NCBI RefSeq assembly: GCF_022549775.1
Contig: NZ_JAKZGP010000005.1
Coordinates: forward strand, 62,001 to 126,000
Length of the DNA: 64,000 bases
Reading direction: 5' to 3'
Source: Belliella filtrata
Lineage (GTDB): Bacteria; Bacteroidota; Bacteroidia; Cytophagales; Cyclobacteriaceae
The position numbers and the translations under genes were made by a program. Positions 15,946-24,777 of the stretch are shown in pieces (positions within the stretch are counted from its first letter, which is position 1; every line of letters begins with the position of its first letter). Under the pieces are notes generated by a model that saw nothing but the letters and a program-made list of their open reading frames with translations, had not been told where the DNA came from and searched no databases.

Positions 15946-17227
15946 CTAAGATATTGGCTAAGTTTTTCGAAAGATTTTTTCTTGAATATTGTGTGCTTGT
16001 CTTTGTGTTCAATGAACTTGACCATTGGTCAAAAGTCTCCAGCCTTTTTTGAATCCCTTCAAGATCATGATGCGCAAAAACTTCTCCTGCATGAGCCGAT
16101 TTAAGGATTTTGGCAGAATCACCTTCTTTGTCTCCTAAAGCAATAATCCTCCTTCCTGTTGCGATATACTCAAAAAGTTTTCCAGGGATATTTCCTTTGG
16201 CATTCTTAGTATCTGTCAAAATCAATAGTAAAATGTCTGCTTTTCTGTAGTAATCAAATACCTGCTCATGGCTTACATAACCTTCAAACGAAACATGAAT
16301 TTTAAGCCATTCATCTTGGTTTACATAATCAAGGACATTTGAAGATACTTTGCCGACAAATCTTAACATTACATTCCTTTCTTGATACTGAAAGCTGTTC
16401 TGGTAAGCTTGGAGAAAAGGAATGGGATTTCTTATCGCATCTATCACACCTGTATAAACAATTTCAAGCTGATTGATATCTGCTATTTTTTCACGTTGCC
16501 AATCATCAGGTAGGTCTGCAGGATCAAAGCCATTTGTAAGTAAATGTACGGGCCTATTCGCAGTACGCTCAAGATCAGATTGGAAGGTAGGACTTATCGT
16601 AGTGACAGCATCTGCTTCATGAAGGACTGACTGCTCAAGTTGTGCATGCCGATTCCTCACGAATTTGCTCATTGGAAGGGTGTCTAAAAACTCCCACTGC
16701 GACCATGGGTCTCTGAAATCAGCCAACCAAGGCGTGTCAAGCTTTCTTTTCAGGTTCCTACCTATCAAGTGCAAGCTGTGAGGTGGCCCAGTGGTAATGA
16801 TAGCATCGATTTTATTATTTTGAATGATATCTTCAAGGAAGGTAACAGAGGGTCTTACCCAAAAAATCCGTGGATCAGGAACAAGGAAATTTGCCCTCAA
16901 CCAAATACCAATCTTGTCAACAAATGACTTCTTCTTTTTTTCAAGTACTTTTGAAGTATCAGCAAGTTTTTCCTTTTTCAGCTTTCTGAAAATAGCATAT
17001 GGTTCCCAAATTGGAAACTTTATGACTTCCAATTGACTTGAAATTTCTTTAAGTAAACCTTCATCATGCAAGTCAAAGTCAGGGTTCTCTGGAGTGAAAA
17101 TCACAGGTTCCCAACCATATTCAGGAAGGTATTTGGCAAATTTTAGCCATCGCTGAACACCAGATCCAGCCGAAGGAGGCCAGTAATAAGTAATGATCAA
17201 TACCTTTTTATTCTTTCCTACGTTCAT
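15920..17227 (-). CDS. Glycosyltransferase, GT4-like
   Basis: A 435-residue GT-B fold enzyme. The N-terminal Rossmann half begins VLIITYYWPPSAGSGVQRWLKFAKYL and contains AIITTGPPHSLHLIG and LADFRDPW. The C-terminal half has IVYTGVI, the donor-binding region FDYYRKADILLLILTD and the KLFEYIATGRRIIAL motif of family 4. No signal or membrane segment is seen, so it should act on lipid-linked acceptors at the inner face. It overlaps the aminotransferase and probably belongs to the same sugar pathway. Confidence 0.9.
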   Translation of the reverse strand: MNVGKNKKVLIITYYWPPSAGSGVQRWLKFAKYLPEYGWEPVIFTPENPDFDLHDEGLLKEISSQLEVIKFPIWEPYAIFRKLKKEKLADTSKVLEKKKKSFVDKIGIWLRANFLVPDPRIFWVRPSVTFLEDIIQNNKIDAIITTGPPHSLHLIGRNLKRKLDTPWLADFRDPWSQWEFLDTLPMSKFVRNRHAQLEQSVLHEADAVTTISPTFQSDLERTANRPVHLLTNGFDPADLPDDWQREKIADINQLEIVYTGVIDAIRNPIPFLQAYQNSFQYQERNVMLRFVGKVSSNVLDYVNQDEWLKIHVSFEGYVSHEQVFDYYRKADILLLILTDTKNAKGNIPGKLFEYIATGRRIIALGDKEGDSAKILKSAHAGEVFAHHDLEGIQKRLETFDQWSSSLNTKTSTQYSRKNLSKNLANILDDIKDPIS

Positions 17228-17245
17228 GATTTTAGGTTTCCTGAA

Positions 17246-18232
17246 TTACCACTGATGTGCTACTTCACTTTCTATATACTTTTGATAAACAGATCTTACC
17301 GCATTCATATCTTGAGTAGAGATCGAAGGAAGGTTGCCAGCTGTGATGTTGGCACTTAGCTGATCTATACTAGATGCTCCTGGAATGACAGTGCTAACCT
17401 CGGGGAACATCAATATCCAGCGCAATGCCCAAAGTGCTAAAGGGTGATCTCCTTTGAAAATTTCTTTTAGTTCTTCAACAGCTTGAAGCCCTAATTCAAG
17501 AGGAACACCAGAGAAAGTTTCTCCTTTATCAAATGCAGCACCATCCCGATTGAACGCTCTGTGGTCTTCAGGGTCAAACTTTGTGCTTGCAGTAAGTTTT
17601 CCAGTTAATAAACCGCTTGCTAAAGGTACTCTAGCGATGATACCTACATTATTTTTATCTGCAAGAGCAAAGAATTCCTCAGCCGGCTTATGTCTAAACA
17701 TGTTGAAAATGATTTGCACTGAATTAACATTTTCATATTTCAACGCTGCCTTAGCTTCATCCACAAGCTCTACGCTAACCCCTAGATTTTGAATTTTCCC
17801 TTCTGTTTTCAACCTATCAAAAAGCTCAAAAATTTCATCCCTTTGATACACTTCTGATGGTGGGCAATGTAGCTGAATCAAATCTATTGTCTCTAGCCCA
17901 AGATTGATTAAAGATGCCTCCACATACTTTCTTAAAACAGTAGGGGTATAGCCTTCATTAACATGTGGATTGATTTGTCTACCACATTTGGTAGCGACAA
18001 AAACACGCTCGCTGCGTTCTCTAACCACTTTTCCTACGGACGCTTCACTCAAGCCACTATCATAAACGTCAGCGGTATCCAGAAAATTAACTCCCTCATC
18101 CAATGCTTTGTGAAGTATTTGATAAGCCACTTGATGATCAAACTGACCACCCCAGCCTCCTCCGACTTGCCACGTGCCTAGACTTACTTCTGATATTTGA
18201 AGATTTGTTTTACCTAATTTTCTGTACTGCAT
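17246..18232 (-). CDS. Aldo/keto reductase
   Basis: About 328 residues of a TIM-barrel NAD(P)H-dependent oxidoreductase. It begins MQYRKLGKTNLQISEVSLGTW, the standard family start, so the ATG ending at 18232 is chosen over one 39 bases upstream. Active-site residues are Asp and Tyr in FLDTADVYDSG, Lys in FVATKCGR, and His in IQLHCPPSE. The nucleotide site ends in VIPGASSIDQLSAN. It belongs to the YdjG/IolS/Tas-like subgroup; the substrate is not evident. It lies 18 bases upstream of the glycosyltransferase gene on the same strand. Confidence 0.92.
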   Translation of the reverse strand: MQYRKLGKTNLQISEVSLGTWQVGGGWGGQFDHQVAYQILHKALDEGVNFLDTADVYDSGLSEASVGKVVRERSERVFVATKCGRQINPHVNEGYTPTVLRKYVEASLINLGLETIDLIQLHCPPSEVYQRDEIFELFDRLKTEGKIQNLGVSVELVDEAKAALKYENVNSVQIIFNMFRHKPAEEFFALADKNNVGIIARVPLASGLLTGKLTASTKFDPEDHRAFNRDGAAFDKGETFSGVPLELGLQAVEELKEIFKGDHPLALWALRWILMFPEVSTVIPGASSIDQLSANITAGNLPSISTQDMNAVRSVYQKYIESEVAHQW

Positions 18233-18309
18233 ATTTAATAATCTTTTGAGTAATGGGAGATGAGGAAGCAATTTAAATTTTTATATTTATAACTTTCAAA
18301 TCAAATCCT

Positions 18310-18699
18310 ATGAAATCTAGAAGAAACTTTATCAAAAAAGTAGCATTAGCTGGAGCTACAACCTCGTTATCAAGCAGTTTGATCGCAAAAACTGCTCCCA
18401 AAAAACAAATGTACCATCAAGTCTTTTTTTGGCTTACTTCAGAAGATGAAATTCCAAATTTTTTGGAAGGTGTAAAAATGCTTGGGAGATGCAAAACTGT
18501 AGCTGAATCTGTAATAGGAACTCCAGCACCTACCAAGCGCAGAGATGTGGTAGATCACAGCTTCCATGTATCCTGTTTGGTTATTTTTGATTCGGTAGAG
18601 GATCATGATGCCTATCAAGTAGACCCACTTCATTTACAATTCATAGAAGAATATGGACATCTTTTTGCCGAAGTCAAAGTTTATGATTACACAGTATGA
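18310..18699 (+). CDS. Tat-exported Dabb-domain protein
   Basis: A 129-residue protein. It starts with a twin-arginine signal (KSRRNFIKKVALAGATTSL) followed by a stress-responsive A/B barrel (Dabb, PF07876): MYHQVFFWLTSEDEIPNFLEGV, FHVSCLVIFDSVEDHDAYQV and HLQFIEEYGHLF. Dabb proteins form dimeric ferredoxin-like barrels; some are enzymes in secondary metabolism, others are of unknown role. It is divergent from the aldo/keto reductase gene. Confidence 0.85.
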   Translation: MKSRRNFIKKVALAGATTSLSSSLIAKTAPKKQMYHQVFFWLTSEDEIPNFLEGVKMLGRCKTVAESVIGTPAPTKRRDVVDHSFHVSCLVIFDSVEDHDAYQVDPLHLQFIEEYGHLFAEVKVYDYTV

Positions 18700-18754
18700 A
18701 CCGAATGATATAAAAAAATCGTTTATATAGATGTTAAATTTATAGATTAAAATT

Positions 18755-20092
18755 ATGATTATCAGGTTCTTTCTTAAATGTGCTGTTTTGGCTTTGACCA
18801 TTGGGTTTATCATTTCATGTAATCCAAAGGAAGAGAATCCAGATCCTTCGAGAGTTGAAAATGCAGTTCAAAATGCTATCGTAGAGTCGATGCGACGGTG
18901 GTATTTTTGGAATGAAAGGTTACCTGAAAATGTGGATGTCACAAGGTATGCTTCGAATCAAGAGCTCTTGGACGCCATCATCTATAAAGATCTCGATAGA
19001 TGGTCTTATATCACTACACGTGCAGCGTTCAATGCATCTTTCCAGGGAACCATTACTGGTGCTCATGGCTTTGGTTTTTCTATGATGGATGATAGGATGT
19101 TTATCTCATTTGTCTATAATGAAGCTCCAGCTGGTATAGATGGCTGGAAAAGGGGCTGGGAAGTAATAGAGATCAATGGAAAGCCAATATCTGAGTACAG
19201 AACTAGTAATGGTTTCAATTTTCAATTGGGACCTAATGAAGTCGGCTATACAAACAGCTTCAAGCTTAAGCTACCTGACGGTTCAGAAAAATCAACGACA
19301 ATAGCAAAAGCTCAATTTCAATCCAATTCGGTATTGTATAGCAATGTAATAGAACAAGATGATAAGAAGGTTGGGTATTGGGTTTATCAAAGCTTCAGAC
19401 AAACACCAGGGCTGACAAATCCTGTCAGAAGCCAAGAAGTAGAAGATACTTTCAATTATTTTTCTCAGGAAGGAATAGATGATTTGATCATTGACCTGAG
19501 GTACAATGGTGGTGGTTCTGTTGCAGTGACGGAGCAAATACTAAATTACTTGGTGCCACAGGCGAATTCTGGACAAGTGATGTACACAAACAGGCATAAT
19601 GCGCCAAGATCAAATAATAATCGATCAGTGAATTTCAGTAAAAGAGGTGATTTGAATCTGAGTAGAATTATTTTCATAACATCAAGAGGCTCTGCTTCAG
19701 CATCAGAATTGTTGATTAACTGTCTTGACCCTTATGTTGAGGTGATCTTAATTGGAGAAAATACCTTTGGTAAGCCAGTGGGTTCTTTTCCACTATCTTT
19801 TGACAATAGATTATTGGTAGAAAATGATGTGGAAGTAGTCCCAATCACATTTGCAATTGATAATGCCAATGGTCGTGCTGACTATTTTGAAGGTTTTCCA
19901 GTAAATTTCCCTGTAATGGATGATCCTAGTAGAGATTGGGGGAATCTTGAGGAGCTGAGGTTATCTGCTGCTTTGCAATACATCAGGTCTGGTTCTGTTT
20001 CTAGTGTAAGAATAGCACCGCAATCATCAAGTTTACAGTGGAATATGATTGATGATTTTGAGGGACTTTGGAAAGAATTTCCTGTGTATTAA
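18755..20092 (+). CDS. S41-family C-terminal processing peptidase, lipoprotein
   Basis: A 445-residue protein with a lipoprotein signal (GFIISC, Cys22). An N-terminal helical region (about 35-95) precedes a PDZ-like region (about 100-180; AHGFGFSM, GWKRGWEVIEINGKPIS) and the S41 catalytic domain (about 205-400). The nucleophile is Ser315 in RGSASASE and the general base Lys340 in TFGKPVG. The oxyanion-side motif is LRYNGGGSV. It should cleave periplasmic or outer-membrane-associated proteins. The gene ends in a strong hairpin shared with the convergent phosphoesterase. Confidence 0.9.
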   Translation: MIIRFFLKCAVLALTIGFIISCNPKEENPDPSRVENAVQNAIVESMRRWYFWNERLPENVDVTRYASNQELLDAIIYKDLDRWSYITTRAAFNASFQGTITGAHGFGFSMMDDRMFISFVYNEAPAGIDGWKRGWEVIEINGKPISEYRTSNGFNFQLGPNEVGYTNSFKLKLPDGSEKSTTIAKAQFQSNSVLYSNVIEQDDKKVGYWVYQSFRQTPGLTNPVRSQEVEDTFNYFSQEGIDDLIIDLRYNGGGSVAVTEQILNYLVPQANSGQVMYTNRHNAPRSNNNRSVNFSKRGDLNLSRIIFITSRGSASASELLINCLDPYVEVILIGENTFGKPVGSFPLSFDNRLLVENDVEVVPITFAIDNANGRADYFEGFPVNFPVMDDPSRDWGNLEELRLSAALQYIRSGSVSSVRIAPQSSSLQWNMIDDFEGLWKEFPVY

Positions 20093-20100
20093 ATGAAAAT

Positions 20101-20140
20101 CAGCTATTGACTGGCAAGTCTAAATGCCAGTCAATAGCTG
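20101..20140. terminator. Bidirectional terminator, 16-bp perfect stem
   Basis: CAGCTATTGACTGGCA (20101-20116) pairs perfectly with TGCCAGTCAATAGCTG (20125-20140) around an 8-base loop, between the convergent S41 peptidase (ends 20092) and phosphoesterase (ends 20173) genes. Confidence 0.8.
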
Positions 20141-20172
20141 ACTATATGGTTAATTTAGGTTTGAGTTGAGTA

Positions 20173-21747
20173 TTATTTTTCAACAGCCTCAATTTGTGCT
20201 TTAGACTTATGTTTTGTACCGAATAGGTCTGTCGCTTCGACTTCTATCGTGTGAGTACCTGCTGGAAGATTGTTTGGAACACTAGCTCGCCATAAATGTG
20301 TACTTTTTGCAGGTAATGAAGGCCTTCTACCTTCAAGTAAGGTTTCTGACCTGTCCCAATCAAATAGATCAAGCATATATTTGGGATCATAGTCTTCAAG
20401 ATAAGCCATTTTGATCCATTTGCCATCGTTGATTCTGAAGCGAACCTCATTTTCTTCAGTTCCCATAAAGAAATTGACATAAATGTCAGCGGTATTTCTT
20501 TTGCCAGCTTCTACTACTTTAGGAGCAAAAATGTCCATTTGATAATCAGAAGGTTTTCCAGGTACTTTATAGTTAATTTTATATTGATTACCATTTACTT
20601 CCAAAAAGGCATAACCTCTTGGTGACCCATCTCTCATGGTAGCTATAGGTAGACCGTTTTCATCTAACTGACCCTTGTACCAGTCTCCAGAAGGTGTTCC
20701 AGCATTGTAGTGATGATGTGGATTTTCACCTTTCCAACCATAAGATTCTCCCATTAGGTCTTGTCTTTGGTAGTGTGTGTGTGCAGACATACTCATCGTA
20801 TGTGGGTATTCTTCAAGCAATTCAAATAAACGCTCTCTGTCAGCATCTCTAAATGAATCTCCTTCTTCAAACAAAGGAATGTGCATAGCCACGATGACAA
20901 GCTTATCTTTAGAGACATGCTTCAAGTTATTTTCTACGAACTTCAATTGATCTTCTCTGAAACCTCCCCAATATCCTTTGCCATCTCGTGGATCTGGATA
21001 CAGTATATTTTCTAAAACGATGACGTGTGCATCTGCATAATTGAATGCATAGGTGGCCGGGCCAAAATGATTAGAAAAGGTCTCATCTGTCAGTTTATCT
21101 TCCTCTACATCGTAATTTTGATCATGATTTCCCATGACATGATACCAAGGAACACCAACTTTAGCGATTACTTTAGCGTATGCCGGATATAGGCTCAAAT
21201 CATCACCTACTATATCTCCAAGGGCAATTCCAAATGGAATTCCTTTGATTCCTTCTACTTCTTTGACCACAGATTGGTAGAAGTAGTCCACTTCTGTAAG
21301 GTTGTAAGGTTGAGGGTCACCAAAAACCAATGCGGTGAACGCCTTAGGCTCTTCTTGTTTTGTAATCGGGAAATCTATGGACTTTGGAAGCTTCCCAGTA
21401 GGCTCAGAACCTGGGTATTTCAACCCAGAAGGTGAACCTGAAGGTTTGTGAATATAATAGTGCTGTGGGAAGTTGAATTCGTTTAATGCAACAGCATAAC
21501 CAGAAGGTTTGATCAAAAAGATCAAATCACCATCTTTTACTTCGATGCTGTAGGCTCCCTTTGTGTCTGTTTTTACTACATCTCTACCATTGGAAATAGC
21601 TACATCTGAAACACCTTTTTCATTTTTGTCTTTTTTCCCATTTCCATTAAGATCTTCATAGACTATGCCTTTGGCTAGCTCTTGAGCTATTCCCATCGTA
21701 CTACATAGTACTCCTATGAATAGTAGTGTGATTTTTTTCATTTTCAT
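20173..21747 (-). CDS. Secreted calcineurin-like phosphoesterase
   Basis: About 524 residues. The ATG ending at 21747 gives a signal peptide (KKITLLFIGVLCSTMGIAQ). An N-terminal beta-sandwich domain (about 25-90; GIVYEDLNGNGKKDKNEKGV, a Cna_B/Metallophos_N-like fold) is followed by the metallophosphatase domain (FGDPQPY, LGDIVGDD, VMGNHDQNYD, VAMHIP, MSAHTHYQRQ) with its metal ligands intact, and a C-terminal beta domain (about 400-520). This three-domain order is the Metallophos_N / Metallophos / Metallophos_C type. It presumably hydrolyses phosphoesters in the periplasm. It lies downstream of a SusC/SusD locus and may serve that uptake system. Confidence 0.88.
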   Translation of the reverse strand: MKMKKITLLFIGVLCSTMGIAQELAKGIVYEDLNGNGKKDKNEKGVSDVAISNGRDVVKTDTKGAYSIEVKDGDLIFLIKPSGYAVALNEFNFPQHYYIHKPSGSPSGLKYPGSEPTGKLPKSIDFPITKQEEPKAFTALVFGDPQPYNLTEVDYFYQSVVKEVEGIKGIPFGIALGDIVGDDLSLYPAYAKVIAKVGVPWYHVMGNHDQNYDVEEDKLTDETFSNHFGPATYAFNYADAHVIVLENILYPDPRDGKGYWGGFREDQLKFVENNLKHVSKDKLVIVAMHIPLFEEGDSFRDADRERLFELLEEYPHTMSMSAHTHYQRQDLMGESYGWKGENPHHHYNAGTPSGDWYKGQLDENGLPIATMRDGSPRGYAFLEVNGNQYKINYKVPGKPSDYQMDIFAPKVVEAGKRNTADIYVNFFMGTEENEVRFRINDGKWIKMAYLEDYDPKYMLDLFDWDRSETLLEGRRPSLPAKSTHLWRASVPNNLPAGTHTIEVEATDLFGTKHKSKAQIEAVEK

Positions 21748-21939
21748 TGTTTTGTAGAAAGTATTATTTAATGACAATAGTTTTTCACTGAATCAATGCC
21801 CATCTAAAATGTAGCACTATGTTAAATTTAAGGTTTATATCAAGGTTGTTATAGTGTTAAAAATTAGATTAATATAGTATTTAGTACTGATGAAATTCTT
21901 CTAATTTATAGATTTTAGGCTTTAGTTTTTGGCTTTACG

Positions 21940-21976
21940 AAATTGGCTTTTCTCCAGATAGAAGAAAAGCCAATTT
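21940..21976. terminator. 14-bp-stem terminator after the SusC/SusD/DUF5689 operon
   Basis: AAATTGGCTTTTCT (21940-21953) and AGAAAAGCCAATTT (21963-21976) form a perfect 14-bp stem with a 9-base loop, 44 bases beyond the DUF5689 stop. This suggests the phosphoesterase gene beyond it is mainly transcribed separately. Confidence 0.7.
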
Positions 21977-22019
21977 GTTTATGGTATTATGAATATTTAG
22001 CCGTTAAATGATCCATAAA

Positions 22020-23294
22020 TTAGTAGTTTTCATAAACTGCAAAGTCGTCTATGCCTAACCTTCCATTTCGGACAGTAGTACCATTGCTTGGTCCAAGTCC
22101 AAGTTTGTTGATCCTAAACCTTACTGGTTCTCGAATATCTACAAGAAAAGAAGCTTGCTTAGCAATCGCACTTGTTGCAAAAGTATGAGCGTCTGTAATA
22201 GGTTCGCCCACGATTTCCCAAGTTTCACCTTGATCTGTGGAATACTCCAATTGGAAAGTACAACCTTGATCGTTAAAGTATGAACCGTACCAGAAAGTAA
22301 CTTTTGAAGCTCCTTTTGGTAGATCATATTTCATTTCTAGGAAAGCCGACACCGTCAAATTTTGCTGAAATCTTACCGCTTGAATACCACTAACATGGCG
22401 GTCTCTGTTCTGAATATCTCCCAGAATCGATTGGAACATCTGCCATGGACCAGTTTTCAATTCTACAATATTGTCTATAGCGACCATGTTATAGCTTGGC
22501 TTGGTAGATGCTACAGGATCTTCATAATCTTCAGGATAGCCTAAGTACAGAGGGCCACTTGGCTCTACAAGATCGGCTGCATTTCTCAATCGTATTTCGA
22601 TACCTTCCTCACCTTGAAACGCAATTCCTCTAAAAGATGCGCTTGGAGCAAGTCTTATGTCACTGAAATCAGCCGCAGGATCTACATAGATTGCTACAGA
22701 CTCTCCACTTCCATCTACGATCATGGTGCGTCCAGCAAGTGTCTTTCCATTCTCAGGAAATTCTACAAGATCAGCCGTAACCATCACGAGTGTATTTTCG
22801 AATTGAGAAAAATTAGATTTGAGCCTAGCGATATCCAATGCAGCAACATCAAGAGAATTATTACTATCTATACGACTGATCTGTGTACTCTGAAGACCTG
22901 TAACGCCTAGCGTTCCATTCACTCTTTCTAACCTGGTATTCTCTAAGTTAACTTCAATAAAATCTCCTGGTTCATATCCTGCTGCTACCTCTGGAGAGAG
23001 AAACAAAGTCAAACCCCTGTTGACACTTCTCCAGTTGTAGCTGATTGTAAGTTGACCAGCGGGGATATTTCCAGCACTTTGATCTGATATAACATATCCT
23101 TGTGTGATGTAAGCTCCAAATAGGCTCTCACGGGTGATTTCTAATGACTCGCCTTTGTATAGGTTGTGAACTACAGGAAGCGCAGCAACTGGATTTGGAG
23201 TGCCACTGGCTGGATTATCGTCTTCTTTGAGACAAGAAGATAAGATGAGCAAGCCGCTCAATATGTATAGACTTAGGATTGAATATTTTTTCAT
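22020..23294 (-). CDS. DUF5689-domain lipoprotein
   Basis: A 424-residue lipoprotein (lipobox SSC, Cys21). Residues about 40-240 match DUF5689, a beta-rich region found in proteins next to SusD genes (ITQGYVISDQSAGNIPAG, LTLFLSPEVAAGYEPGDFIEVN, VNGTLGVTGL). The C-terminal half (about 250-424) looks like a jelly-roll domain (GPWQMFQS, FWYGSYFNDQGCTFQLEYSTDQGETW, RIDDF-like ending). It follows SusD by 11 bases and is probably a surface-exposed ligand-binding partner of that SusC/SusD pair. Confidence 0.85.
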   Translation of the reverse strand: MKKYSILSLYILSGLLILSSCLKEDDNPASGTPNPVAALPVVHNLYKGESLEITRESLFGAYITQGYVISDQSAGNIPAGQLTISYNWRSVNRGLTLFLSPEVAAGYEPGDFIEVNLENTRLERVNGTLGVTGLQSTQISRIDSNNSLDVAALDIARLKSNFSQFENTLVMVTADLVEFPENGKTLAGRTMIVDGSGESVAIYVDPAADFSDIRLAPSASFRGIAFQGEEGIEIRLRNAADLVEPSGPLYLGYPEDYEDPVASTKPSYNMVAIDNIVELKTGPWQMFQSILGDIQNRDRHVSGIQAVRFQQNLTVSAFLEMKYDLPKGASKVTFWYGSYFNDQGCTFQLEYSTDQGETWEIVGEPITDAHTFATSAIAKQASFLVDIREPVRFRINKLGLGPSNGTTVRNGRLGIDDFAVYENY

Positions 23295-23305
23295 GGTATT
23301 TAAGA

Positions 23306-24766
23306 TTAATCTTCAGTATTCCACCAAACTTTAGTATTGATATTGTCAGGTCCCATCCTTTGAATCGCTTCATTATAATTTCTGGCATTCAAAGCTTGAA
23401 CATTGATTGGGTAGCCAAATCTAGCCGGCATCCTTCCTCCGTTTAGCATTCCTTCTCCTGGAATCAAAATTGGGTGACCAGTTCTCCTGTGTTCATACCA
23501 TTGTTGAAAATCCGTAAAGAAGAGTGCATAATACTTTTGCTTAAGAATAGCATCCATCTTTTCGTCAAATGTCCAATCATCCTCCCATGCCAAAAATTGT
23601 CTTTCTAAAAACCCTTCTGGAGCTTCTAAATCCCAATGTGCAAGTGCAGCTATAATTCCTGATTCATAGTAGTCTTGTGGATTACCATTGATGTATCCTT
23701 TTAATGCTGATTCAGCGAGTATAAATTGTACTTCAGCATGGTTAATGATGTTTCCCATCCTAGGGTCAGTTTTCAACCCAACCTGTAAAGTACTCTGGCG
23801 CTCGGGAATTTGTCCGGAAGACCAGCCGCTGGGGATTCCTGCATAGATCCCTGAAGCCATAGTAGACCATATAGGTAGTCTTGGGTCTTGCCAAGAGTTC
23901 AAGTTGTTGATGAAGAATTCAGTATAACCTTTGTCTCCATTGAAATCAAAATCTCTAAAGTTCCAAAAAGCACTTGTCAAAGGCTGCTGACTTCCTAAAG
24001 GTAAAACTGCAGACTCTAATGGACTATTGAAAATGGGATACTGACTAGGGTTTTCAATGATTTCTCGGATCTTTTGAGCGGCATTTACCTCTGCTTTATC
24101 TGATGCTCTCAGCAAAAGCCTTAAGTATATTGAATTCCCAAATTTTCTCCATAATAAAGCATTTCCCTCATACAAAGGGTCATATTCTGCTAAAGTTCCT
24201 GGTAGATTACCACTAGTAGCCAGTAAGGTATTGGCTTCTTCAAGTAATTCGAATAGTCCAAAATATACATCGCGCTGTGGGTCAAAAATAGGTGTAACGT
24301 TTCCTATCCTTCCTTGATTTGCTTCTGAATATGGTATATCTCCAAACATATCTGTGAGTAGTGAAAAGGTCCAAGCCTCAAGTACCCTAGATAATCCCTT
24401 GAAAGTTTCAAAACCATCAGTACGGGTCTCTTCAGCTTTGTTATAGATATCCTTGATATCTGTAAGCTTAAGGTACCAGTTGCGCCACATGTAGTCAGAT
24501 TCTGTAGGTCTGATAAAATACCTGTGAAATTCTCTTGAGTCCACTGTAGTCACATGCACTTGCATGATTTCATTTGTAAGCCTAATGGCACGATTTTGAT
24601 TTCTCCAAACCAAGTCGTGAAGGGTAGGGGCAAGTAGCGATTCAGGATTGGCTACTACAGAAGTATTAGGATTGATATTCATGTCCACAAAATCTGCAGT
24701 ACACGAAGCGGTCACAGCTATAATCAAAGCTGCTGAAATTGATTTGTATATTGATTTGATTTTCAT
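23306..24766 (-). CDS. SusD/RagB-like outer-membrane lipoprotein (SusD-like_2)
   Basis: A 486-residue lipoprotein (TASC, Cys22) of the SusD-like_2 type: NINPNTSVVANPESLLAP at the start, LSRVLEAWTFSLLTDMFGDIPYSEA, ALLWRKFGNSIYLRLLLR, and a C-terminal TDFQQWYEHRRTGHP followed by PARFGYPINVQALN. TPR-like helices scaffold a surface ligand-binding site that caps the SusC barrel. It starts 11 bases after SusC. The ligand is not known; family members of this subtype are often peptide- or protein-linked rather than sugar-linked. Confidence 0.92.
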   Translation of the reverse strand: MKIKSIYKSISAALIIAVTASCTADFVDMNINPNTSVVANPESLLAPTLHDLVWRNQNRAIRLTNEIMQVHVTTVDSREFHRYFIRPTESDYMWRNWYLKLTDIKDIYNKAEETRTDGFETFKGLSRVLEAWTFSLLTDMFGDIPYSEANQGRIGNVTPIFDPQRDVYFGLFELLEEANTLLATSGNLPGTLAEYDPLYEGNALLWRKFGNSIYLRLLLRASDKAEVNAAQKIREIIENPSQYPIFNSPLESAVLPLGSQQPLTSAFWNFRDFDFNGDKGYTEFFINNLNSWQDPRLPIWSTMASGIYAGIPSGWSSGQIPERQSTLQVGLKTDPRMGNIINHAEVQFILAESALKGYINGNPQDYYESGIIAALAHWDLEAPEGFLERQFLAWEDDWTFDEKMDAILKQKYYALFFTDFQQWYEHRRTGHPILIPGEGMLNGGRMPARFGYPINVQALNARNYNEAIQRMGPDNINTKVWWNTED

Positions 24767-24777
24767 GATCTCGAATA

